DNA of 28,268 nt from JBBSVE01 sp038233815 (GTDB lineage: Bacteria; Pseudomonadota; Alphaproteobacteria; Rhodobacterales; Rhodobacteraceae). The position numbers and the translations under genes were made by a program. Position 1 is the first letter of the stretch. Each line of letters begins with the position of its first letter. The notes below the pieces were generated by a model. The model had not been told where the DNA came from and did no database searches. It saw only the letters and a program-made list of their open reading frames with translations. This document shows positions 12,301 to 18,804 of this stretch, one piece after another. The DNA is taken from contig JBBSVE010000026.1 of the NCBI GenBank assembly GCA_038233815.1, positions 1 to 28,268 of the forward strand, given 5' to 3'.

Positions 12301-13307
12301 GCCCAGTTGCCCTTGGACATGAGGCCCAGGATCTCCAGTTGGCGCCAGTTGATGTATTTCTCCGACCATTGGCACCAGAGGTCCGGCGCCTCCGTGAGAC
12401 CGCTCCGGTAGGCGCGGTATTCGTGGCTCGCGGCATAATGCTGGGCGCGGGTCATCTCCTCCTCCGCCTTGGCCGCGAATGTGTCGAGAAACTTCGCGTG
12501 GAGCAGGCAGCCCGCCGCCTTTTCCCCGCCCCATTCGTCATAGACGAGGTTCAGCCCGCGCGGCAGCAGCGCATGGGTGGAGGAGACCCACGCATAATCA
12601 CGGTCCCAGCGGACCAGCGGCACCTTGTTGAGCGCGGGTGCGCGGTCCGGCATGTCGGCAAAGAAGCTGCGCGCCCGGGGACCGCCCTGAATCCAGAGGT
12701 TGCCCAGAAGGTGATTGCGCGAAATCGTGTAGTTGCCGCTGTCGAACCATTGCAAGGTGTCGAACGGATCGTCGCCCTCGGCATAGGGCTGCGCGCCGAG
12801 CGGCCCGCGGGGATACATGTCGAGCAGCATGGCCGAAAAGCTCTTGATCGAGCTCGCGTCGAGCCAGTCCGTCAGCGCGCGCAAGGGCCGCGTGTCGCAG
12901 AACGGATAAATGAAGAACTCGTCGGGATCGACCGTCAGCGTCCAGTGACCGTGGCCGTGGCGGCGCTGGAGCCAGTTCAGCCAGTCGACCCCGAACCGCG
13001 CCCGCTTGTAGCTGGCCGTCGTGGTCCAGAGCGAGACATCCTTCTGCCCCGCCAGATACTCGCGCGAACCGTCGGTGCTGTCGTTGTCGACGATGAGGAA
13101 ATGGTCGATGCCCAGATCGCGGTAGTATTTCAAAAAGAAGGGCAGGCGCACCCTTTCGTTCCGGAGCGTGGAAAAGCAGAGGATCGCGTCCGCGCCGATG
13201 CGGTGGACGCGGCTGTGCACGGACCGCAATTCCCGACGCTTGCGGAACGCGCGGTAGCGCCACCTTTGCCGCTGCAATCGCAGCCTGTATGCGGAGACTA
13301 TGCCCAC
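12297..13307 (-). CDS. Glycosyltransferase family 2-like protein (Glyco_tranf_2_4 type)
   Basis: A 336-aa cytoplasmic or membrane-associated glycosyltransferase. After a very basic N-terminus (residues 6-35) comes the core: RNERVRLPFFLKYYRDLGID (49-68), then HFLIVDNDSTDGS (69-81), typical of the GT-A nucleotide-sugar site in Glyco_tranf_2_4 proteins, and DPDEFF (127-132), which supplies the metal-binding DxD-like acidic pair. A WVSSTHALLP segment and a His-Ala-Lys-Phe motif near the C-terminus are also usual in this family. The start is a GTG (13305-13307): the sequence AGGA lies five bases upstream, and the nearby ATG one base earlier runs directly into a stop in its own frame. The end overlaps the GT14 start. 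Donor and acceptor are unknown. Confidence 0.85.
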   Translation of the reverse strand: MGIVSAYRLRLQRQRWRYRAFRKRRELRSVHSRVHRIGADAILCFSTLRNERVRLPFFLKYYRDLGIDHFLIVDNDSTDGSREYLAGQKDVSLWTTTASYKRARFGVDWLNWLQRRHGHGHWTLTVDPDEFFIYPFCDTRPLRALTDWLDASSIKSFSAMLLDMYPRGPLGAQPYAEGDDPFDTLQWFDSGNYTISRNHLLGNLWIQGGPRARSFFADMPDRAPALNKVPLVRWDRDYAWVSSTHALLPRGLNLVYDEWGGEKAAGCLLHAKFLDTFAAKAEEEMTRAQHYAASHEYRAYRSGLTEAPDLWCQWSEKYINWRQLEILGLMSKGNWA

Positions 13308-13346
13308 ATCGGTCCTTTCCGACCCTCGCCCTCAGGCCCACGATTA

Positions 13347-14558
13347 TCAGATCCGGGTTAAGACCGCATTGAAATGATCGGCCCAGGTCGGCAGCACGGG
13401 CGGCACCGTTCGCGGCAGCGGGCCGTCGTGCGCGCGCGTGAGGATCGCCGCCATCCAGCCCCCAAGATCGGCGGCGTCCCGGTAGATCGGGGTATTGCCC
13501 AGCATCTCGCGGAGCACCGGCAGCGGCGTGCAGATCACCGGCACGCCGTCGCGCGCGGCCTCCATCGGCGGAAAGCCGAAGCCCTCGGCATGACTGGGAA
13601 AGAGCAACGCCGACGCGCCCGCCATCAGTGCCGCGACATCGCTGTCGGAGGCGTCGGAATGCTCGAACATCGTGCCGCCCCGGAACGGCGCGCTGTCGAG
13701 CCGTGCCAGTAACGCGGTATCCGCCCATCCCCGCGCGCCGACGATATGGAGGTGGGGAATGCGGTCCTCCGGCAGGGTCGCGTGCATCCGCTCCCACAGG
13801 TCGAGAAGCAGCGTGTGGTTCTTGCGCGGCTCGATCGTGCCCAGCGCCACGAAATAGGGGGGCAATGCGGCGATTCGGCCGGCGGTGTTCGCCGTGCTCA
13901 CCCGCAGAGGCACCCCGGGATGGGCGACAAGACCGGGCGGGACACGACCGAACCTTTCCAGTTGCACCTCGTTCGCCGTCCGCGTTGCCTGCGCCGTATG
14001 GATCACCAGATCCGCGTGCCGGGCAATCGTCTCCACCTTCCTCGCGAACACGGTAGCGGTTCCCGGCCGCGTCATGTCCGGGTGATCGAGGGGAATCACG
14101 TCATGCAGCAACACGGCAATCCGCGCCCCGTCCACGTCATGGATCGCCCGCATCACCCGCGAGTCGATATTGGCATGCCCGATGTTGAGATAGCAAAACC
14201 CGCGTGGCAGCATTTTCAGCAAACGCGCCAGCCTCCATCGCGGTGCACGCGCGAGCGCGCAACGTCGCAGCGACGTTTCCGCCAGACCCCGGGCGGGCGA
14301 CCCGGGCCAGCACAGCCACCCCAGAATGTCGGCACGCTCCCCGGCAACGAGTCCCTCGGCATGCCGAACGACCTCTGCTATGCCTGACCGGTCCAGCAGA
14401 ACGAACCCGAGCCGCGTGCGGACCAAGCCCCACACAAGTGACGCGGCCCCGGCCAACTGGCTGGCCCACGCATGCTCGACCCGATCCACCCCGGTCATCC
14501 TGCGCCCCTGACGCGACACGAGGCGCGTGAGGTCGATCAGGATGCCCGGGGAGTCCAT
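13347..14558 (-). CDS. Glycosyltransferase family 4 (GT-B) protein
   Basis: A 403-aa GT-B glycosyltransferase. The N-terminal domain opens with ILIDLTRLV and contains the TGVDRVE motif found in the mannosyltransferase-like subgroup. The C-terminal Rossmann domain begins around YFVALGTIEPRKNH (a characteristic GT4 segment) and carries FPSHAEGFGFPPMEAARDGVPVI, whose EGFGxPxxE motif binds the nucleotide-sugar donor. Retaining transfer of a hexose (mannose, glucose or similar) is the usual family activity; the acceptor is unknown. ATG 14556-14558 is taken as the start; a TTG directly before it is less likely. It begins six bases after the galU stop and is followed after 39 bases by the GT2-like gene, so it belongs to the galU-led operon. 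Confidence 0.87.
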   Translation of the reverse strand: MDSPGILIDLTRLVSRQGRRMTGVDRVEHAWASQLAGAASLVWGLVRTRLGFVLLDRSGIAEVVRHAEGLVAGERADILGWLCWPGSPARGLAETSLRRCALARAPRWRLARLLKMLPRGFCYLNIGHANIDSRVMRAIHDVDGARIAVLLHDVIPLDHPDMTRPGTATVFARKVETIARHADLVIHTAQATRTANEVQLERFGRVPPGLVAHPGVPLRVSTANTAGRIAALPPYFVALGTIEPRKNHTLLLDLWERMHATLPEDRIPHLHIVGARGWADTALLARLDSAPFRGGTMFEHSDASDSDVAALMAGASALLFPSHAEGFGFPPMEAARDGVPVICTPLPVLREMLGNTPIYRDAADLGGWMAAILTRAHDGPLPRTVPPVLPTWADHFNAVLTRI

Positions 14559-14564
14559 CAAGCG

Positions 14565-15458
14565 TTATTGCGCGGCTTTCTGCTGCGCCATCATGCCGTG
14601 GAGATAGCCCTCGAACTCCTCCCGCAGGTCATCGCGAGCCAGACCGAAGGCCACGGTCGCCTGCAGGAACCCCGCCTTGGAACCGCAATCGTAGCGTTGA
14701 CCGCGAAAGCGGAAGCCATGCACCGTCCCGGCCTGCGTCTCCTGCGCGATGGCATCGGTCAACTGCACTTCGCCGCCGGCACCCTGCTTGGTCTTGTTGA
14801 GGTTCTCCATCACCTTGCTGGTCAGGATATAGCGCCCGATCACGGCAAGGTTCGACGGCGCCTCATGCGCTTTCGGCTTCTCCACCATGCCGCGCACCGT
14901 GACGATGGAGCCCATGTCCTCCGCCACGTCGAGGACTCCGTAGGAGGACGCCTTCTCCGGCGGAACCTCCATCGCGGCGACCATGTTGCCGCCGGTCTCG
15001 GCGTAGGCTTCCACCATCTGCTGGAGACAGGGCTTTTCAGCCGCGATCACGTCGTCGGGCAGCAGGACGGCGAACGGCTCATCCCCGATCAGACGGCGCG
15101 CGCACCAGACGGCATGGCCGAGGCCCAGCGCCTTGGTCTGGCGCACATAGGCAATGGCGCCCGAATCCATGTTGGTGTCCTGAAGGGCAGCCAGCAGATC
15201 GGTTTTGCCCTTTGCCTTCAGCGTCGCCTCCAGATCGGGCGCGATGTCGAAATAATCCTCCAGCGCGGACTTGCCGCGCGAGGTCACGAAGATAAACTCC
15301 TTGATGCCTGCCGCGCGCGCCTCGTCGATTGCATACTGGATCAGCGGGCGGTCGACGAGCGTCATGATCTCCTTCGGGATCGACTTCGTGGCGGGCAGGA
15401 AGCGTGTGCCCATGCCCGCGACCGGAAAGACTGCCTTTGTAACCTTCTGGATCTTCAT
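14565..15458 (-). CDS. galU: UTP-glucose-1-phosphate uridylyltransferase
   Basis: Makes UDP-glucose from UTP and glucose-1-phosphate, the donor for glucose, galactose and glucuronate units of surface polysaccharides. The 297-aa length is normal. The nucleotide-binding loop GMGTRFLPATKSIPKE (residues 15-30), the uridine-binding VDRPLIQYA, ALGLGHAVWCAR, and the conserved LPDDVI and VEKP motifs are all present. ATG 15456-15458 has AGGTGAG upstream at good spacing. It heads a minus-strand unit in which GT4, GT2, GT14 and sulfotransferase genes follow with short gaps or overlaps, indicating supply of precursor for that glycan. A candidate sigma-70 promoter lies 47-75 bases upstream. Confidence 0.96.
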   Translation of the reverse strand: MKIQKVTKAVFPVAGMGTRFLPATKSIPKEIMTLVDRPLIQYAIDEARAAGIKEFIFVTSRGKSALEDYFDIAPDLEATLKAKGKTDLLAALQDTNMDSGAIAYVRQTKALGLGHAVWCARRLIGDEPFAVLLPDDVIAAEKPCLQQMVEAYAETGGNMVAAMEVPPEKASSYGVLDVAEDMGSIVTVRGMVEKPKAHEAPSNLAVIGRYILTSKVMENLNKTKQGAGGEVQLTDAIAQETQAGTVHGFRFRGQRYDCGSKAGFLQATVAFGLARDDLREEFEGYLHGMMAQQKAAQ

Positions 15459-15504
15459 TGTCTCACCTGTTTCCTGCTCCGACCCGCCTGTTCACCGCGA
15501 CAGC

Positions 15505-15533
15505 ATGATCGGAATATGCCATGAATCTGACAA
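15505..15533 (-). promoter_or_regulatory. Candidate sigma-70 promoter for galU operon
   Basis: Read on the minus strand: TTGTCA (15533-15528), a 17-base spacer and GATCAT (15510-15505). These match the -35 and -10 consensus at 5 of 6 and 4 of 6 positions. The surrounding 125-base gap is locally AT-rich compared with its neighbours. Transcription would begin near 15498, about 40 bases before the galU ATG. Confidence 0.4.
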
Positions 15534-15583
15534 AATTTCGACGACAGTAAAACCTTTGCTGGAAGATTCAGTTCCGCACGCGA

Positions 15584-16828
15584 TCATTCCGGCAAGCTTC
15601 CGCCATTTGTCGGGCGAACCCGCTCAAGACGCTCGGTCTCTACCTTAACACGAACCGCCCGACCATCCGCCACGATTCGCGGACCCGCTCGCTCCGACCG
15701 GCCGAAACGACCGCCGGACTGGAGCCAGTAGCCCCCGGGCATGAACGCCATCCGGTGCGGGCGGATGCCGCGGTCAAGCAGGATCAGGGTCACGATCTCC
15801 CCCGCCGCAACCGCGTCGCGGGCGCGGGCCTCCAGCGCCTCGCGGTCGCGGAGACGTCCCGCGATGACGCGCCCGGGCCGGGGGCCGGTGCCCGGCAGCG
15901 GGATCATCGGCAGGGGCGCGATCGCGGGCGGCGCGGGGGCGGCCGTCACCGCCGTCTCTCTGGCACCCGCGCGCAGGCCTGCCATCAGACGCACCGCCGT
16001 CCACGGTGCCAGCGCGCCCCGGCACACGAGCCGCGTGAGGCGGCGGCGATGGTGGGCGAGCAGCCGGTCCAGCGCACCGGGATCGTCCGGGGCGTGGCGG
16101 GCCGTGAAACGCGCGCAGCTGGCACCGATGTCGCGCAGGTCGGTGGGCGTGCGGTCGGCCCTGCGACGGGCGGAGGCGAGGTAGCTGTGATGCACCACCG
16201 CATCCGGCACCAGCGCAGACAGCCCGCCCCGCGCGGCCAGCCGCAGGTTCACGTCCGCCTCGTCGAGATAGAAGCGGAAGCCCTCGTCGAAGCCGCCGAT
16301 GGCGCGCAGATCGGCCGTCCGGAACGCGCAGTTCGTGCCTTGGGTCTTGAGCGCGTGAGTGGCCGTGCCGGGGTGGAGCGACGGGCCCGGGGGGGCCTCG
16401 AACGCCGCGTCCGTGCCGTCGCCCCGGATCCATGCCGCGCGCCATTGCCACGCAAGGCCGGAGCGACCGCGCACGAAGCCCCCCGCCTGCACGACGCGGG
16501 GGTCCGCGAACGGGGCGGTCAGGCGGGAGAGCCACGTGGACTCCGGCACCGCGTCGTCGTCCATGAACGCGACCACCGGGGCCGCTGCCAGTGCCAGCCC
16601 GAGGTTGCGCGCGGCGGAAATGTTGGCCGTATCGAACGTCGCGAGCTTCAGCGGCAGTCCGGTGGTGCGGACGGCGGCGGCGGCTCTGGGATCGGCGACC
16701 ACGATCACCTCGAAATGCGGATGGTCGGACTGTGCCACGCCCCTCAGCGCGCGCAGCAGCGCCTGCGTCCGGTGGCGGCTGACGATGATCAGGCTGACAG
16801 CCCCGGTCGGGTCCGCACCGCCGTTCAT
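15584..16828 (-). CDS. Glycosyltransferase family 2 protein
   Basis: A 414-aa protein with a GT2 (GT-A fold) domain in residues ~10-230: a beta-strand opening VSLIIVSRHR, the donor-site motif FMDDDAVPE, the acceptor-loop region QGTNCAFRTADLRAIGGFDE and the catalytic-base region DEADVNLRL. The remaining ~150 residues are Ala/Pro/Arg-rich, include an apparent low-complexity stretch (TAAPAPPAIAPLPMIPLP) and end in a small beta-rich module around MAFMPGGYWLQSGG that I do not recognise. The start ATG (16826-16828) overlaps the TGA of cysQ, giving translational coupling. Sugar specificity is unknown; the neighbourhood suggests surface polysaccharide work. Confidence 0.85.
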   Translation of the reverse strand: MNGGADPTGAVSLIIVSRHRTQALLRALRGVAQSDHPHFEVIVVADPRAAAAVRTTGLPLKLATFDTANISAARNLGLALAAAPVVAFMDDDAVPESTWLSRLTAPFADPRVVQAGGFVRGRSGLAWQWRAAWIRGDGTDAAFEAPPGPSLHPGTATHALKTQGTNCAFRTADLRAIGGFDEGFRFYLDEADVNLRLAARGGLSALVPDAVVHHSYLASARRRADRTPTDLRDIGASCARFTARHAPDDPGALDRLLAHHRRRLTRLVCRGALAPWTAVRLMAGLRAGARETAVTAAPAPPAIAPLPMIPLPGTGPRPGRVIAGRLRDREALEARARDAVAAGEIVTLILLDRGIRPHRMAFMPGGYWLQSGGRFGRSERAGPRIVADGRAVRVKVETERLERVRPTNGGSLPE

Positions 16829-17619
16829 GTCCGCAGGTCGACGCCTGGTGCGAAGGCGGCGAAATGCGGATTCTCCCACCCCGGCTTGCCGTAGGTGAGG
16901 TCGGCTTTCGTGTCGAGCCGCACGACCCGCCCCCCTGCCCCGCGCAGCACCGCATCGCCCGCCGCGGTATCCCACTCCATCGTCCGCCCGAGCCGCGGGT
17001 AGAGATCGGCCTCCCCGCTGGCCACAAGGCAGAACTTGAGGCTGGACCCCGCCGAGGTCATGTCCCGCACCGCATAGCGCGCGATATAGGCGTCCGTCGC
17101 GGCGTCGCGGTGGCTCTTGGAGGCCACCACCATCAGCGCGGCGTTGTCGGGTGCGGAGACATGGAGCCGTGTCACAAGCCCGGGTGCCTGCCGGTCGAAG
17201 GCGCCGGTTTCCTCCACCGCGTGGCCCTCGGCGCTGGTGTAGAAGAGCCGGCCCCGGGCGGGCGCATAGACCACGCCCCGGAGCGGGACACCCGCCTCCA
17301 CGTAAGCGATGTTCACGGTGAAATCGCCCCGGCGCTGCACGAACTCCTTCGTCCCGTCGAGCGGATCGACGATGAGGAACGTGGAGGCGGAGATCGCGTG
17401 GCTCGCCGCCTGCTCCTCCGTGATCAGCGGCAGATCGGGAAAGGCCGCCCGGAGACCCGCCGCGATGATCCGGTCGGCGGCCTCGTCTGCCTCGGTCACG
17501 GGGCTGTCGTCGGCCTTGGTGCGAACCTGAAACCCATCCGATCCGTAGATCTCCATGATCCGGCAGCCGGCCTCCAGCGCGAGTCCGCGGGTGACGGAAA
17601 GAAACCTGTCGTGATCCAT
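16825..17619 (-). CDS. cysQ: 3'(2'),5'-bisphosphate nucleotidase CysQ
   Basis: Magnesium-dependent, lithium-sensitive-type phosphatase that converts 3'-phosphoadenosine-5'-phosphate (PAP) to AMP, relieving PAP inhibition of sulfotransferases and PAPS-using enzymes. The 264-aa length fits. The inositol monophosphatase-fold metal motifs are present: SPVTEAD (39-45), ITEE (66-69), DPLDGT (85-90) and WDTAAGDAV (216-224). CysQ is preferred over SuhB or HisN because of the overall pattern (DGTKEFVQRRGDFTVNIA). It lies upstream of, and overlaps, a glycosyltransferase gene, and sits near a PAPS-type sulfotransferase, so PAP recycling for glycan sulfation is a plausible local role besides general sulfur assimilation. 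Confidence 0.93.
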   Translation of the reverse strand: MDHDRFLSVTRGLALEAGCRIMEIYGSDGFQVRTKADDSPVTEADEAADRIIAAGLRAAFPDLPLITEEQAASHAISASTFLIVDPLDGTKEFVQRRGDFTVNIAYVEAGVPLRGVVYAPARGRLFYTSAEGHAVEETGAFDRQAPGLVTRLHVSAPDNAALMVVASKSHRDAATDAYIARYAVRDMTSAGSSLKFCLVASGEADLYPRLGRTMEWDTAAGDAVLRGAGGRVVRLDTKADLTYGKPGWENPHFAAFAPGVDLRT

Positions 17620-17660
17620 TGCGCGTCCTGTTCCGGGACGATCCGCACGGTCCCGTCCTG

Positions 17661-17689
17661 TTGCAAAGGGTCTGGGCGCCTCTTATCGT
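17661..17689 (+). promoter_or_regulatory. Candidate promoter for the ABC-2 permease
   Basis: TTGCAA (17661-17666), a 17-base spacer and TATCGT (17684-17689), each matching the sigma-70 consensus at 4 of 6 positions. It lies in the 165-base divergent gap between cysQ and the permease gene and would start transcription about 90 bases before the permease ATG. Confidence 0.35.
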
Positions 17690-17710
17690 CGTCCGGTAAG
17701 GGAACGGCAA
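17682..17710 (-). promoter_or_regulatory. Candidate promoter for cysQ
   Basis: On the minus strand: TTGCCG (17710-17705), a 17-base spacer and GATAAG (17687-17682), each 4 of 6 to consensus. The -10 box overlaps that of the opposing permease promoter, so the two could compete for polymerase. Confidence 0.3.
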
Positions 17711-17784
17711 GGTTCGTCGTGCAATGCTGGGTGGTGGCGCGGTCGGAACCGCCGCTGCCTTTTGTCGGGGGAATGGGAGCGGCG

Positions 17785-18606
17785 ATGTTCATCCGGGACG
17801 CGCGCAGGTCGCAGACACGGTCGGCGTTCCAGATGCTGGAGCTGATCTTTCACGCCGCGGTCCGGCAGATCCGCAAGGGGCACGGCAACGCCTGGCTGGG
17901 CCTCGTGATGAACATCATGCAGACCGTGATCCTCGTCGCGGTGTTCTTTTTCATGTTCGACATCCTCGGCCTCAGGCGGAACGCGATCCGCGGCGATTTC
18001 CTGCTCTACATCATGTCGGGCGTGTTCATGTTCATGACCCACACCAAGGCCATCGCGGCAGTGGGCGGGGCGGAGGGGCCGACATCGGCCATGATGAAGC
18101 ACGCGCCGATGAACACGGTGGTCTCGATCTCCTCCGCGGCGCTGGCGGCGCTTTACACCCAGCTCCTGTCGGCAGCGGTTGTGCTCTACATCTACCACGC
18201 CGCCTTCGTGCCGATCCATATCGAGGAACCTGTCGGCGTGATGGCGATGTTCCTTCTGTCCTGGGCATCGGGCGTGGGCATCGGGATGATCGTGAAATCG
18301 GCCAAGCCCTGGCAGCCGGAGGTGGTGGGCATCATCTCCATGCTCTACCAGCGTGCCAACATGATCGCCTCGGGCAAGATGTTCGTCGCCAACACCCTGC
18401 CGTCGTCGAAGCTGCACATGTTCGATTGGAATCCGCTGTTCCACACCATCGACCAGGGGCGGGGATTCACCTTCCTCAACTACCACCCTCACTATTCCAA
18501 CATTGCCTATCCGGTGAAATGCACGGTGGTCTGCATCATGGTGGGCCTGATGATGGAGTTCTACACCCGCAAGCATGTCTCGCTCAGCTGGAGCGCGGGG
18601 AAGTAG
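17785..18606 (+). CDS. ABC-2 type polysaccharide export permease (KpsM-like)
   Basis: A 273-aa inner-membrane protein with about six hydrophobic segments, starting with an amphipathic N-terminal helix (RSAFQMLELIFHAAVRQIRK) typical of ABC-2 exporters of the KpsM/Wzm type. Segments can be seen at about LVMNIMQTVILVAVFFFMF, FLLYIMSGVFMFM, the ALYTQLLSAAVVLYIY region, VMAMFLLSWASGVGIGMIV and the C-terminal VKCTVVCIMVGLMMEF. It would pair with an ATPase (KpsT/Wzt-like) to export capsule or other surface glycan; none is encoded here. ATG 17785 has GGGAG five bases upstream and is preferred to ATG 17773, which has its purine run directly abutting the start. The gene ends in TAG. Substrate is inferred from the neighbouring glycan genes. 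Confidence 0.82.
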   Translation: MFIRDARRSQTRSAFQMLELIFHAAVRQIRKGHGNAWLGLVMNIMQTVILVAVFFFMFDILGLRRNAIRGDFLLYIMSGVFMFMTHTKAIAAVGGAEGPTSAMMKHAPMNTVVSISSAALAALYTQLLSAAVVLYIYHAAFVPIHIEEPVGVMAMFLLSWASGVGIGMIVKSAKPWQPEVVGIISMLYQRANMIASGKMFVANTLPSSKLHMFDWNPLFHTIDQGRGFTFLNYHPHYSNIAYPVKCTVVCIMVGLMMEFYTRKHVSLSWSAGK

Positions 18607-18650
18607 ACGGCGGGCAGGCCGCGCCCCGCAAAATTGCCGGGGGGGCGATG

Positions 18651-18679
18651 CTTGCAGGCCCCATGCGCCCTCCTTATAT
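18651..18679 (+). promoter_or_regulatory. Candidate RpoH (sigma-32) heat-shock promoter of dnaK
   Basis: CTTG (18651-18654) and CTTATAT (18673-18679) with 18 bases between them match the alphaproteobacterial RpoH pattern of CTTG followed by CNTATNT. Transcription would start near 18686, giving a leader of about 120 bases before the dnaK ATG. Confidence 0.55.
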
Positions 18680-18790
18680 GTGCCCGGTAGCAGGGAACGG
18701 GGCCGCTTACGCCGCTGCCGCCCTCACGAAATGGGATCGGGGTTCAGGGGCCGACGTCCGGGCCTGACCCCACAATATCGCCAGAGAGAA

Positions 18791-18796
18791 AGAGGA
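18791..18796 (+). promoter_or_regulatory. dnaK ribosome binding site
   Basis: AGAGGA eight bases before the ATG at 18805 fixes the dnaK start, which also gives the expected MAKVIGIDLGTTNS N-terminus. Confidence 0.75.
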
Positions 18797-18804
18797 CCGC
18801 ACAT

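Noticed and set aside
18621..18646. GC-rich hairpin after the permease gene as a terminator
   Set aside because: The arms pair imperfectly, the AT centre leaves almost no loop and no T-run follows.
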